Below are positions 39,346 to 47,373 of a DNA stretch of 47,976 bases, in pieces. The notes under the pieces were generated by a model that was not told the DNA's origin, did not search any database, and saw only the letters and a list, made by a program, of their open reading frames with translations. The stretch covers positions 1 through 47,976 of the forward strand of contig CALWNI010000013.1 of the NCBI GenBank assembly GCA_944382775.1, in the 5' to 3' direction. How positions within the stretch are numbered: position 1 is the stretch's first letter; each line of letters opens with the position of its first letter. A program made the position numbers and the translations under genes. The stretch is from an uncultured Allofournierella sp. (lineage in GTDB: Bacteria; Bacillota; Clostridia; Oscillospirales; Ruminococcaceae).

Positions 39346-41180
39346 AATTGGGTTTCCTCGTTTGAATGAAAATATTGATAAATGGTGGTTGCTGCCTTTT
39401 GCCCCACGCCTTTTACCTGCATCAGTTCCTCAATGGATGCCTGACGCACCGCTGTTACCGATTTGAAATGTGCCAATAAAAGTTTTGCCGTGGCCGGCCC
39501 TACACCGGGCACCGCCACCAATGTGGAGGAATAGGCTTTCTTTTTTTGGTTTTCACGCTGATAGCGAATGGAAAAGCGGTGCACCTCATCTTGAATGCAG
39601 GAAATAAAGGTAAAGATATTACGGTGCATGCTAATTGCAATTTCCCTGCCGTCATCGGTTACAATGGCTCGCGTACGGTGGTGATCATCTTTCACCATGC
39701 CATACAACGGAACCTTTGCCAACGCCATGCCTTGAATTGCCTGCTTTACCGCACTAACCTGCCCTTTGCCGCCGTCCAGCAAAATCACATTGGGCAAAAT
39801 ACCAAACTGTCCTGCGGCTCCTTTTTCATACTCAGTGGCTCGGCGATACAACGCTTCTGCCATGCTGGCATAATCGTCGGTTCTGGCTACGCTTTGTATC
39901 TTAAACTTGCGATATCCGCTTTTTTTCGGTCGCCCATTTTCAAACACTACCATGCCGCACACACTGGTGCCATCGCCCCAGTTGGAAATATCGTAACTTT
40001 CAATCACCATGGGCGGTTCCGGCAACCCCAATACCGCTGCCACCTCATCCAACATGCGCTGCTGTCGGTCGGTTCGCCCGCTTTCACGGGCCAAACGCTC
40101 CACCGCATTGGTATATGCCATCTGAATCAACTTGGCGGTATCGCCACGCTGCGGCACATACAAATTCACCTTGCTTCCTCTGGTTTCTTCCAACAGCTGG
40201 TGCAATGCCTCTGCATTTTCCGGCAATACATCCACTGCAATTACCTTTGGAATTTCCTCCCGGTCCAGATAATACCGGGGTAAAAATTCTTCTCGCAATT
40301 CTTCCAGATTGGCAGTCCCCTTAAAGAAAAACTCCTGCTTATCCGTCAGTCTTCCATGTCGATACCTCAAAATTGCTGCACAACTGTTTTGTCCTGCCGC
40401 CGCAAAGGAAATCACGTCCATCTGCACGGCTTCGTCAATTACAACCTTTTGTCCTTGCGAAACCTTTTGAATGGCTGCAATCTGGTCACGCAGCAGTGCA
40501 GCCTGTTCAAAATCCAAGCGTTCTGCGGCTTCCTCCATGCGCTGTTCCAGCGTTTTTATAATATCTTTTTTTCCATAGCGAATCAAGCGCACCGCTTCCT
40601 GCACCGCTTGATTGTATGCTTCTTTGCTGATTTTTCCGCTGCACAACGCCATGCATTTGCCAATATGGGCATTCAAGCAGGGGCGGCCTTTTCCGATATC
40701 CTCCGGAAATCTGCGGTTACATCTGGGCAGCAAAAAGGCATTTTGTGCGGTTTCCACCATTTCCCGCACCGCAAAACTGCTGGTATAGGGGCCAATGTAT
40801 TCTGCGTCGTCCTCTTCTTTTTGCAGTACAGCCGAAATACGGGGATAGGCTTCTTTGGTAATTTTTACATAGCTATATCCCTTATCGTCTTTCAGCAAAA
40901 TATTGTATTTGGGTGTATGTGCCTTAATTTGGCTTGCTTCCAAAACCAACGCTTCAAATTCACTTTGGCACACAATCACATCAAAGGCAAAGGCATGTTC
41001 AATCATTTGGGTTACCTTTGCATCATGAGGTACCCCGGGACGAAAATATTGGCTTACACGGGTACGCAGCCGTTTTGCCTTGCCAATATAAATAATCACA
41101 TCATGCTTATCTCGAATAATGTAAACCCCCGGCAGCAGAGGCAGCATTTTCGCCTTTTCATAAAGTTCGGCCTTAGTCAT
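39342..41180 (-). CDS. uvrC: UvrABC excinuclease subunit C
   Basis: UvrC makes both incisions in nucleotide excision repair. The 612-residue protein has an N-terminal GIY-YIG nuclease (GVYIIRD 18-24, IYIGKAK 30-36), a cysteine cluster around CNRRFP/CLNAHIGKC, a UVR domain (LEQRMEEAAERLDFEQAALLRDQ region), the RNase H-like endonuclease (VIESYDISNWGDG, LLDGGKGQV) and tandem helix-hairpin-helix motifs at the C-terminus (VPGVGPATA, VKGVGQKAA). All catalytic regions look complete. The start is ATG behind AAAAGGAGGG. Confidence 0.97.
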   Translation of the reverse strand: MTKAELYEKAKMLPLLPGVYIIRDKHDVIIYIGKAKRLRTRVSQYFRPGVPHDAKVTQMIEHAFAFDVIVCQSEFEALVLEASQIKAHTPKYNILLKDDKGYSYVKITKEAYPRISAVLQKEEDDAEYIGPYTSSFAVREMVETAQNAFLLPRCNRRFPEDIGKGRPCLNAHIGKCMALCSGKISKEAYNQAVQEAVRLIRYGKKDIIKTLEQRMEEAAERLDFEQAALLRDQIAAIQKVSQGQKVVIDEAVQMDVISFAAAGQNSCAAILRYRHGRLTDKQEFFFKGTANLEELREEFLPRYYLDREEIPKVIAVDVLPENAEALHQLLEETRGSKVNLYVPQRGDTAKLIQMAYTNAVERLARESGRTDRQQRMLDEVAAVLGLPEPPMVIESYDISNWGDGTSVCGMVVFENGRPKKSGYRKFKIQSVARTDDYASMAEALYRRATEYEKGAAGQFGILPNVILLDGGKGQVSAVKQAIQGMALAKVPLYGMVKDDHHRTRAIVTDDGREIAISMHRNIFTFISCIQDEVHRFSIRYQRENQKKKAYSSTLVAVPGVGPATAKLLLAHFKSVTAVRQASIEELMQVKGVGQKAATTIYQYFHSNEETQL

Positions 41181-41251
41181 TGGCTAGGCCCTCCTTTTAA
41201 AAATCACTTGATTGCTTGCTATTACGTAGTATATCCGTAAAAAAACGCAAT

Positions 41252-41286
41252 AAAAAAGAGCGAGTTATAAAAACCCACTCTTTTTT
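41252..41286 (-). terminator. Terminator of the HPr gene
   Basis: AAAAAAGAGTGGGTT / AACTCGCTCTTTTTT (15 pairs with two G-U) around TTTAT, followed by ATT. It lies between the HPr stop and uvrC. Confidence 0.85.
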
Positions 41287-41298
41287 CTTTCAAAGAAA

Positions 41299-41562
41299 TT
41301 ACTCAGCAAAACCGGAGTTAACCAACTTAATCAGACCCTCTACCGCAGCCTGCTCGTCAACACCATCAGCAATGATGCGAATGGTGGTACCGCCTACGAT
41401 GCCCAGGCTCAGAACGCCCAGCAGGCTCTTTGCGTTTACACGACGCTCTTCCTTTTCAACCCAGATGGAAGACTTGAATTCGTTTGCTTTCTGGATAAAG
41501 AAAGTAGCGGGACGAGCGTGCAGACCAACCTTATTTTCAACAGTAACTTCTTTAACAAACAT
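41299..41562 (-). CDS. ptsH: Phosphocarrier protein HPr
   Basis: The 87-residue HPr-fold protein has both phosphorylation sites: His15 (GLHARPAT), which carries phosphate from enzyme I to sugar permeases, and Ser46 (NAKSLLGVLSLG), the HPr-kinase site used for carbon catabolite control in Firmicutes. Having His15, it is HPr rather than Crh. ptsI is not adjacent. It forms a single-gene unit with its own promoter, an overlapping dyad and a terminator. The start is ATG behind AATAGGAG. Confidence 0.95.
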   Translation of the reverse strand: MFVKEVTVENKVGLHARPATFFIQKANEFKSSIWVEKEERRVNAKSLLGVLSLGIVGGTTIRIIADGVDEQAAVEGLIKLVNSGFAE

Positions 41563-41612
41563 GTTTCATTCGCTCCTATTACTAAAGTTTCAATGGGCTT
41601 TATCTTACTGTT

Positions 41613-41657
41613 ATAATAGCCCATTCTTGTATAATTGTACAGTGTATTTGTACAATT
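41613..41657 (-). promoter_or_regulatory. HPr promoter with overlapping perfect dyad
   Basis: A likely -10 TATTAT (41613-41618) lies 17 bases from TGTACA (41636-41641). The -35 is part of a perfect inverted repeat AATTGTACA-N7-TGTACAATT (41633-41657), placed as an operator would be. The cognate regulator is unknown. Confidence 0.6.
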
Positions 41658-41742
41658 TTGTCAGTTTTACAAATCCGTCAAAATGCCGAAACGGTTCTTT
41701 GTGCAAATCAACCATTTACTTTTCAACATTGTGTTGCTTTGT

Positions 41743-41767
41743 CTATAAATGTTTTCAACATTTATAG
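41743..41767 (-). repeat. Inverted repeat after trmD
   Basis: CTATAAATGTT / AACATTTATAG with a 3-base loop (11-bp perfect stem), 15 bases after the trmD stop. No T run follows on the minus strand, so it is either a weak transcript end or an mRNA-stabilising stem. Confidence 0.6.
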
Positions 41768-41782
41768 GAAACATGACCAGTT

Positions 41783-42502
41783 TTATTTGATTTTTTCGGA
41801 TTCTTGGATTTTTTCATACAAATCCGGACGACGCAAACGGGTACGTTCTAAACTTTGTTCCTTGCGCCATTTGTTAATATTGCCATGATGACCGCTTAAC
41901 AATACTGTCGGCACCTTTTTCCCGCGCCATTCTTCAGGGCGGGTGTACTGCGGATATTCCAGCAAACCATTCCAATGGCTTTCGTCTTGGTAGCCTTCCG
42001 GCTCAGACAATACCCCGGGCTGCAAACGCAGTACACTATCTGCCACCACCAGCGATGCCAATTCTCCACCGGTCAAAACATAATCACCGATGCTGATTTC
42101 TTCATCAGCCAGTTCTTCAATCACTCGTTCGTCAATGCCTTCGTAATGACCACACACCAAAAGCAGGCTATCGTATTGGGCCAATTCCTTGGCTTTTTCT
42201 TCGTTGTAGGGCTGACCTGCCGCCGTCATAAATATAATATGCGGCTTGGGTCTGCCTTGTTCTTCTACCTGACGGATAATATCCATACAGCAATCGTAAA
42301 TGGGCTGGGCGTTCATTACCATACCGCAGCCGCCGCCATACGGATAGTCATCTACTTGCTTTTGCCGATTCAGGGTATAATCTCGAATTTGATGACAGTG
42401 AGTTTCAATGTATCCCCGTTTTGCTGCTCTGCCTAAAATGCTTTCATCCAGAACACGCTGGCACATTTCAGGAAACAGCGTTGCTATATCAACACGCATC
42501 AT
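41783..42502 (-). CDS. trmD: tRNA (guanine37-N1)-methyltransferase TrmD
   Basis: TrmD methylates G37 of tRNAs with G36, such as tRNA-Pro(CGG) in this window, and prevents frameshifting. The 239-residue protein has the knotted SPOUT signatures PYGGGCGMVM, CGHYEGIDERV, SIGDYVLTGGE and the C-terminal LLSGHHGNINKWR. Its ATG overlaps the rimM stop (ATGA). rplS (L19), the usual next gene, is absent; HPr follows. Confidence 0.97.
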   Translation of the reverse strand: MMRVDIATLFPEMCQRVLDESILGRAAKRGYIETHCHQIRDYTLNRQKQVDDYPYGGGCGMVMNAQPIYDCCMDIIRQVEEQGRPKPHIIFMTAAGQPYNEEKAKELAQYDSLLLVCGHYEGIDERVIEELADEEISIGDYVLTGGELASLVVADSVLRLQPGVLSEPEGYQDESHWNGLLEYPQYTRPEEWRGKKVPTVLLSGHHGNINKWRKEQSLERTRLRRPDLYEKIQESEKIK

Positions 42503-43029
42503 ACCTGGTCACCATTTTCTGCATCGCTGAACATTCCCGGAATGGGGCGTACCAAAACCTTACGATTTTCCACATCCACCTTTACCAAAAAGGGCTTTAC
42601 TGCCGGGAACAACGCGGTTGTATTGTCGGGGCAATCAATGGTGTAAATATCCTGTGCGCCGGGGTGGTTTACTGCACGAATGGTACCGTAAATGCGGTCG
42701 TTATCAGCATCTACCACTTCACAGCCCAGCAAGTCTACCTGAAAATAATGACCCTTAGGCAGCTTTGCATCGGCACGGTCAATGTAAAACACCTGACCCA
42801 CCAAAGCACGGGCTGCATCCATATCGTTGATTCCTTCAAAGGTAACCAGTGCCATATTTTTATGGGCACGCACCTTGGTAACGGTCATAGGTGCGTCGCC
42901 GTTTGCGCTGCGATACAAGCGTTTGAATTTTGATAAAAAGGCCACGCTGTCGCACCACAGCTCCATTTTTACTTCACCCATTACACCATGGGTGGTAACA
43001 GCCTTGCAGGCTTCTAAATATTGCTGCAT
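42499..43029 (-). CDS. rimM: Ribosome maturation factor RimM
   Basis: RimM binds the 30S head and assists 16S rRNA processing near S19. The 176-residue protein has the N-terminal beta-barrel (AVTTHGVMGEVKMELW) and a PRC-barrel domain (VYYxDxxD-type strand here VFYIDRADAKLPKGHYFQVDL, in two parts). I use ATG 43029 behind AAAGGAG; the frame is open to 43134, but that stretch is the khpA terminator region. It is coupled by overlap to trmD. Confidence 0.92.
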   Translation of the reverse strand: MQQYLEACKAVTTHGVMGEVKMELWCDSVAFLSKFKRLYRSANGDAPMTVTKVRAHKNMALVTFEGINDMDAARALVGQVFYIDRADAKLPKGHYFQVDLLGCEVVDADNDRIYGTIRAVNHPGAQDIYTIDCPDNTTALFPAVKPFLVKVDVENRKVLVRPIPGMFSDAENGDQV

Positions 43030-43101
43030 GTTTTTGTTCTCCTTTTCCGGCATTATTTCATTGTTTTGCGCAATGTTATGTGTGCAACACAACACAAAAG
43101 G

Positions 43102-43149
43102 ATAAAAGAAAACCCTTTGCAGCATACACAGCAAAGGGCTTTCTTTTTA
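43102..43149 (-). terminator. Terminator between khpA and rimM
   Basis: The minus-strand stem CCCTTTGC / GCAAAGGG, extended by flanking A/T pairs, is followed by TTTTCTTTT. It splits the usual ylxM-ffh-rpsP-khpA-rimM-trmD order; no strong promoter is evident before rimM. Confidence 0.82.
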
Positions 43150-43168
43150 TTGTAAGTTTTGAAAAAGG

Positions 43169-43402
43169 TCAGTCGATTTCAACCATTACTTTTTCGCCCT
43201 TGCGAACGGCAGCGGCCCGCATTACTATGCGGATCGCTTTTGCGACGCGGCCCTGTTTGCCGATCACTCTACCCATGTCGTTTTCCGCCACATTTAAGTG
43301 GTAAACAACGGTACCGTCCTCACGGGGTTCATCAACGGTAACAGACACAGCATCTTTATCGTCTACCAACCCCCGGGCAACTGCGAGCAATAACTCCTGC
43401 AT
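43169..43402 (-). CDS. khpA: KH-domain RNA-binding protein KhpA
   Basis: The 77-residue single KH domain has the GxxG loop at 48-51 (VIGKQGRVAKAI). KhpA binds many small RNAs and mRNAs, usually with KhpB/Jag, and affects cell size and division in streptococci. The ATG at 43402 is chosen because TGGAGGGC lies upstream; five in-frame codons before it cover that site. The place between rpsP and rimM is conserved in Firmicutes. Confidence 0.93.
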   Translation of the reverse strand: MQELLLAVARGLVDDKDAVSVTVDEPREDGTVVYHLNVAENDMGRVIGKQGRVAKAIRIVMRAAAVRKGEKVMVEID

Positions 43403-43426
43403 AAGGTTGCCCTCCATTTCTGACTC

Positions 43427-43669
43427 TTACAGAATCTCGCTCTTCTTCAGCAGAGTGCGAACAGTATCGGTGGGCTGAGCGCCGTTAGCGATCCACTGCT
43501 TAGCCTTCTCAGCGTCGATCTTTACAACGCTGGGCTCCTTAGTGGGATCGTAGTAGCCGATTTCCTCGATGAAACGGCCATCGCGGGGAGAGCGGCTGTC
43601 TGCAACAACAACGCGGTAGAAGGGAGCTTTCTTAGCGCCCATGCGGCGCAAACGGATCTTAACTGCCAT
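43427..43669 (-). CDS. rpsP: Ribosomal protein bS16
   Basis: The 80-residue bS16 has the family N-terminus [19 protein letters not shown], followed by [21 protein letters not shown]. It binds 16S rRNA early in 30S assembly. The start is ATG behind CCAGGAGG. The 110-base leader after ffh contains a large inverted repeat. Confidence 0.98.
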   Translation of the reverse strand: MAVKIRLRRMGAKKAPFYRVVVADSRSPRDGRFIEEIGYYDPTKEPSVVKIDAEKAKQWIANGAQPTDTVRTLLKKSEIL

Positions 43670-43696
43670 AATAGTGTACCTCCTGGTTTTGTGGGC

Positions 43697-43747
43697 CCAT
43701 TGAAGGGCATTTTTTATTTATTTGTATAAACCTTCACCCTTCAATGG
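43697..43747 (-). promoter_or_regulatory. Inverted repeat in the rpsP leader
   Basis: CCATTGAAGGG / CCCTTCAATGG (11-bp perfect arms) separated by a 29-base A/U-rich loop. The 5' arm can also fold locally as CCTTC/GAAGG, so two folds compete. It might serve in control of bS16 synthesis or separate ffh from rpsP mRNA. Confidence 0.55.
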
Positions 43748-43779
43748 AAGGTCAGGCCATACCAAAAATCAAATGCGGC

Positions 43780-45102
43780 TTATAAACCGCGCAGACGTCG
43801 CCCAAATGCCTTGGGGTTCTTTTTCATCTGCTTCATAACTTTTTGCATCATCTCAAACTGACGCAGCAACTTGTTTACATCCTCTACGGTAGTACCGCTA
43901 CCCGCCGCAATACGGCGCTTGCGCTTGGGGTTGATGATGCTGGGCTTTTCACGCTCTGCCGGAGTCATACTGTAGATAATCGCCTCAATGCGGGTGAAAA
44001 TCTTCTCGTCAATGTCCTCCGGATTGATTTTGTTGCCACCGGGCAACATGGAAATCAGCGATGCAATACCGCCCATCTTTTTCATCTGAGCCAGCTGGTC
44101 CAACATGTCGTTCATGTCAAACTTGTTTTCCAGCATGCGCTTAGCGGTTTCGGCTGCCTTCTTTTCGTCCTGCACGCTCTGTGCTTTCTCGATTAATGAC
44201 AGCACGTCGCCCATGCCCAAAATGCGGCTGGCCATACGGCCGGGGTGGAATACTTCCAAATCGTCCAGCTTTTCGCCGGTGCCTTGGAACTTAATGGGCT
44301 TGCCGGTTACGGCTTTTACGCTTAACGCAGCACCGCCACGAGTATCGCCGTCGGTTTTGGTCAGCACAATGCCGTCCACTGCAACTGCCTCGTCAAAGGC
44401 TTTTGCCACGTTTACCGCATCCTGACCTGCCATTGCATCCACAACCAGCAGAACTTCGTCCACCTCAACGGTTTGTTGGATTCGCTTCAGCTCATCCATC
44501 AGTTCCTGGTCCACATGCAAACGACCGGCGGTATCCAAAATCACGATATCGTTGCCGTAGTCTTTTGCGTGTGCCACTGCTTTTTGTGCAATGATTTCAG
44601 GCTTTTCGGTGCCCAGTGTAAATACCGGAACGCCTGCCTGCTGGCCCACAACCTGCAACTGTTCAATTGCAGCGGGGCGATAGATATCACAGGCAACCAG
44701 CAGCGGACGATGACCCTGCTTTGCAAACCATTTGCCCAGCTTTGCAGCGTGAGTGGTTTTACCGTTACCCTGCAAACCGCACATCATCAGCACCGTGGGA
44801 GGCTTGGATTTAATGCGAATCCGTGCCGCCTCATCGCCGCCCATCAGCTGTGTCAGCTCATCGTTTACAATTTTAACCACCTGCTGTGCAGGGGTCAGGC
44901 TTTCCATAACCTCTTGGCCCATGGCACGCTCGGTTACGCCTGCAATAAACTCTTTTGCTACTTTGTAGTTAACATCTGCTTCTAACAGTGCGGTGCGTAC
45001 TTCACGCATGGCAGCCTTAATATCTGCCTCGGTCAGTTTGCCTTTGCCACGCAACCGTTTAAATACGCCAGAAAGCCGTTCCGAAAGAGATTCAAACGCC
45101 AT
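43780..45102 (-). CDS. ffh: Signal recognition particle GTPase Ffh (SRP54)
   Basis: Ffh binds signal sequences on ribosomes and, with 4.5S RNA and FtsY, targets proteins to the membrane. The 440-residue protein has the NG domain (G1 CGLQGNGKTT, 108-117; DTAGR; TKTDGDTRGG) and a methionine-rich M domain from about 300 (MNDMLDQLAQMKKMGG, SMLPGGNK, QKVMKQMKKN). Here G1 has Asn where Ala or Ser is common. It follows ylxM by 51 bases. Confidence 0.98.
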   Translation of the reverse strand: MAFESLSERLSGVFKRLRGKGKLTEADIKAAMREVRTALLEADVNYKVAKEFIAGVTERAMGQEVMESLTPAQQVVKIVNDELTQLMGGDEAARIRIKSKPPTVLMMCGLQGNGKTTHAAKLGKWFAKQGHRPLLVACDIYRPAAIEQLQVVGQQAGVPVFTLGTEKPEIIAQKAVAHAKDYGNDIVILDTAGRLHVDQELMDELKRIQQTVEVDEVLLVVDAMAGQDAVNVAKAFDEAVAVDGIVLTKTDGDTRGGAALSVKAVTGKPIKFQGTGEKLDDLEVFHPGRMASRILGMGDVLSLIEKAQSVQDEKKAAETAKRMLENKFDMNDMLDQLAQMKKMGGIASLISMLPGGNKINPEDIDEKIFTRIEAIIYSMTPAEREKPSIINPKRKRRIAAGSGTTVEDVNKLLRQFEMMQKVMKQMKKNPKAFGRRLRGL

Positions 45103-45153
45103 GTGTGCGATTTCCTTTCATTGTTACAATTAACCTGTCGGCCAGTTGGTGTG

Positions 45154-45519
45154 TCATTCACTAATGTTTGCAATAATTTCAAGCATCTGCTTGGCGGCGG
45201 CATCAATCTGAGAATTGGTAGAAGTGCTTTGATGGTTGCAAAGCGCAATCTCTTTGGTTAAACACTCCAGCTGAGCAATGCCCTGCTGTACCGCCCGATA
45301 GCGTTTTACAAACCCCACTTTTTCTTCCAGCTCCAGCAAAATGCCTTCGCCCCGTTTGATTGCGTCCCGCACACCTTGGCGGGTAATGCCGAAATTATCT
45401 GCAATTTCAGCCAAAGAAAGGTCTTCGTTGTAGTACTGTTGCATCACTTCTTGCTGTTTTTCAGTTAGCACATCGCCGTAAAAATCCAGCAAAAACGATA
45501 TCTCCAGATTCTTTGCCAC
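45154..45519 (-). CDS. ylxM: YlxM/p13-like SRP-associated HTH protein (UPF0122)
   Basis: The 121-residue protein has an N-terminal helix-turn-helix resembling sigma region 4 (LTEKQQEVMQQYYNEDLS, then IADNFGITRQGVRDAIKRGE), the mark of the YlxM family always found before ffh. YlxM is reported to modulate the SRP pathway in streptococci. The start is GTG 45519 behind AGGGAGGG. It is the first gene of the SRP/ribosome-maturation unit. Confidence 0.93.
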   Translation of the reverse strand: MAKNLEISFLLDFYGDVLTEKQQEVMQQYYNEDLSLAEIADNFGITRQGVRDAIKRGEGILLELEEKVGFVKRYRAVQQGIAQLECLTKEIALCNHQSTSTNSQIDAAAKQMLEIIANISE

Positions 45520-45544
45520 GAAGGACGCCCTCCCTTGCCTTCAG

Positions 45545-45587
45545 CTGTAAAGCATTTTGCCTTTCGGTAAAGCGTTTTACTTTACAG
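45545..45587 (-). promoter_or_regulatory. Composite repeats in the ylxM-ffh leader
   Basis: GTAAAGC(A/G)TTTT(G/A)C occurs at 45547-45560 and 45567-45580 (20-bp period), and CTGTAAAG / CTTTACAG (45545-45552, 45580-45587) enclose both. Inner GTAAAG/CTTTAC pairs allow alternative hairpins in the first 50 bases of the transcript. Confidence 0.5.
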
Positions 45588-45593
45588 TTTGCT

Positions 45594-45622
45594 ATTATAG
45601 CAAGCCGCCGACGTAATGTCAA
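45594..45622 (-). promoter_or_regulatory. Consensus promoter of ylxM-ffh
   Basis: A perfect TTGACA (45617-45622), 17 bases and a perfect TATAAT (45594-45599): the strongest promoter on the minus strand of the window. Confidence 0.95.
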
Positions 45623-45666
45623 TAGAAAATCCGTCGAACTAGGCGCAAACTTTTATTTCGTTCAAA

Positions 45667-45695
45667 ATGACTTTTTTCCAAGATAATGTTACAAT
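45667..45695 (+). promoter_or_regulatory. Probable promoter of the greA-like gene
   Basis: ATGACT (45667-45672), 17 bases and TACAAT (45690-45695), 48 bases before the start codon. Confidence 0.55.
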
Positions 45696-45743
45696 TATCC
45701 TATTAAAAAACCGTATTTCACAATAAGAAAGGATAAATCGCCC

Positions 45744-46247
45744 ATGTACGATGAACTGACCAATGTGGATATTAAAAAAATGCAGGAAGAAATCGAATAT
45801 CGTATTTTAGTGGTACGCCCCCAATGTTTGGAAGATGTAAAAACCGCCCGAGCTTTTGGTGATTTAAGCGAAAACTTTGAATATAAGGAAGCAAAGCGGC
45901 AAAAAAACCGAAACGAAAGCCGTATTCGTTATTTGCAGCGCATGATTCGCACCGCCAAGGTTGTGGATGCCACCCACGAAGAAGGCTGTGTGGGGCTGTT
46001 TGATAAAGTTACCTTGTATCTGCCCGAAGACGAGGAAACCATGGAGGTAAAACTGGTTACCACCCTGCGCGTCAACGCAGATAGCGGCCTTATCAGCCGA
46101 GAGTCCCCCTTGGGACGTGCAATTTTCGGACATTCGGTGGGCGAAACCGTTCAAGTGGAGGTACGGCCCGGCGTTTCCTATCCCGTTGAAATCCGCTCCA
46201 TTCAACCCAGCGATGACGATGCTTCGCTGCCAATCAGCCAATATTAA
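45744..46247 (+). CDS. greA: GreA/GreB-family transcription elongation factor
   Basis: Gre factors insert a coiled-coil finger into the RNA polymerase secondary channel and rescue backtracked complexes by transcript cleavage. The 167-residue protein has the antiparallel coiled coil (1-75, with the tip motif ARAFGDLSENFEYKEAK carrying the acidic residues) and a C-terminal FKBP-like domain with SPLGRAIFGHSVGETV. The start is ATG behind AAAGGA. It is a single-gene unit divergent from ylxM. A specialised paralogue cannot be excluded. Confidence 0.9.
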   Translation: MYDELTNVDIKKMQEEIEYRILVVRPQCLEDVKTARAFGDLSENFEYKEAKRQKNRNESRIRYLQRMIRTAKVVDATHEEGCVGLFDKVTLYLPEDEETMEVKLVTTLRVNADSGLISRESPLGRAIFGHSVGETVQVEVRPGVSYPVEIRSIQPSDDDASLPISQY

Positions 46248-46278
46248 AAAGAGCCTGCTCTTTGGATCAGGCTCTTTT
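46246..46278. terminator. Bidirectional terminator
   Basis: AAAAGAGCCTG / CAGGCTCTTTT with A/T runs on both sides, between the convergent greA-like and sdpI-like genes. Confidence 0.88.
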
Positions 46279-46287
46279 CGCTTTGCT

Positions 46288-47373
46288 TTATTCAGTTTTT
46301 GCAAGCAATTCTTGATACATTTGCTGGGTAGACGACACGTCTTTTCCATTTAATACAATAATTTTATCATCAACCGTAAGCACAACACAGGCTTCGCAAC
46401 TGTTGTAGGTATATCGGGTATAGTTGCCAAAGGTGTCGTTTTTAAATGCGCCCATGGATAACTTCGGCGAGCCAAAGCCACCGGTTCGCAAACCGCTTTC
46501 GCACTGCTCCCAATATTCCACCTTTTGAATGTCTTGATATTCAATGGTCAAATCCGACCAATAGCTGGCCTCTATCACAACCGCCTGTTCCGCATACTGT
46601 ACCGTAATGCTTCCGGTAAAGCACAGCACCCCAACAAATATAACCGTTGCCAGGGTAATCACCGCCGCAATGCTCCAATACAGCTTTGAAAATTTTACTT
46701 CTGCTTTGTTTTTTAGCTGCGTTTTTCCCTGTTTCTGCTGCTCTTTATAATAAAGGTAAGAGTACACAATGGGAATCACTGTAATCACGGTAATGGTAAT
46801 CAAAAACAGCGGTATCTGAATCATTGTGGGCAAAAAAGCACAAAACAGCATAATCATTCCGCCTGCTACCCACATCTTACCGCACAAACGGTGGGTTTTG
46901 TTCCAGTTTTCTTCGTTGTTCAGGGTCCATGGTACCCGCACGCCAATGGTGTAGTTTTGTTTGCATTTGGGCAGGTAATTGCCAATCGCCAAAAACATTA
47001 CACCAAACAACAGCAACATGGCAGACATCATATCAAAGGAAATCCCCAAAATCGTTGCATACATCAAACCATTCACCAGCAACGAGGTCAAAGGCATAGC
47101 CCAAAATACCAGGTTGATTGCCTTTCGGTTTTGCCCTTTGTTTTTGGGGTCAGCCGCAGTAATGCCGATGCACAACCAATGGGTTGCCAAAAGAATCAGC
47201 GGCAGTACAAATACCGCAAAGGCTTTGCTGCTCCAGCCGTCCACCTCACCGGAAAAACCCCAATGGGTGGGAATCTGATTGGGCAACTGCCCCCAATATG
47301 CTGCACCAAACAAAACAGGCAACAGAACCAACAGCGAGGAAACCACGCATTTCCATTTGTTCTTACGAATCAT
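46288..47373 (-). CDS. SdpI-family membrane protein with C-terminal PH-like domain
   Basis: The 361-residue protein has a DUF1648/SdpI core with about eight membrane segments: an N-terminal helix then QLPNQIPTHWGFSGEVDGW, further helices, and the NYTIGVRVPWTLNNEENWNKTHRL motif typical of SdpI. A last helix (about 235-255) leads to an extra C-terminal domain (about 265-361) resembling bacterial PH domains. SdpI in B. subtilis gives immunity to the SdpC toxin and sequesters SdpR. Its start overlaps the ArsR-type gene (ATGA). No toxin gene is visible here, so a sensor/immunity role is inferred. Confidence 0.83.
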   Translation of the reverse strand: MIRKNKWKCVVSSLLVLLPVLFGAAYWGQLPNQIPTHWGFSGEVDGWSSKAFAVFVLPLILLATHWLCIGITAADPKNKGQNRKAINLVFWAMPLTSLLVNGLMYATILGISFDMMSAMLLLFGVMFLAIGNYLPKCKQNYTIGVRVPWTLNNEENWNKTHRLCGKMWVAGGMIMLFCAFLPTMIQIPLFLITITVITVIPIVYSYLYYKEQQKQGKTQLKNKAEVKFSKLYWSIAAVITLATVIFVGVLCFTGSITVQYAEQAVVIEASYWSDLTIEYQDIQKVEYWEQCESGLRTGGFGSPKLSMGAFKNDTFGNYTRYTYNSCEACVVLTVDDKIIVLNGKDVSSTQQMYQELLAKTE

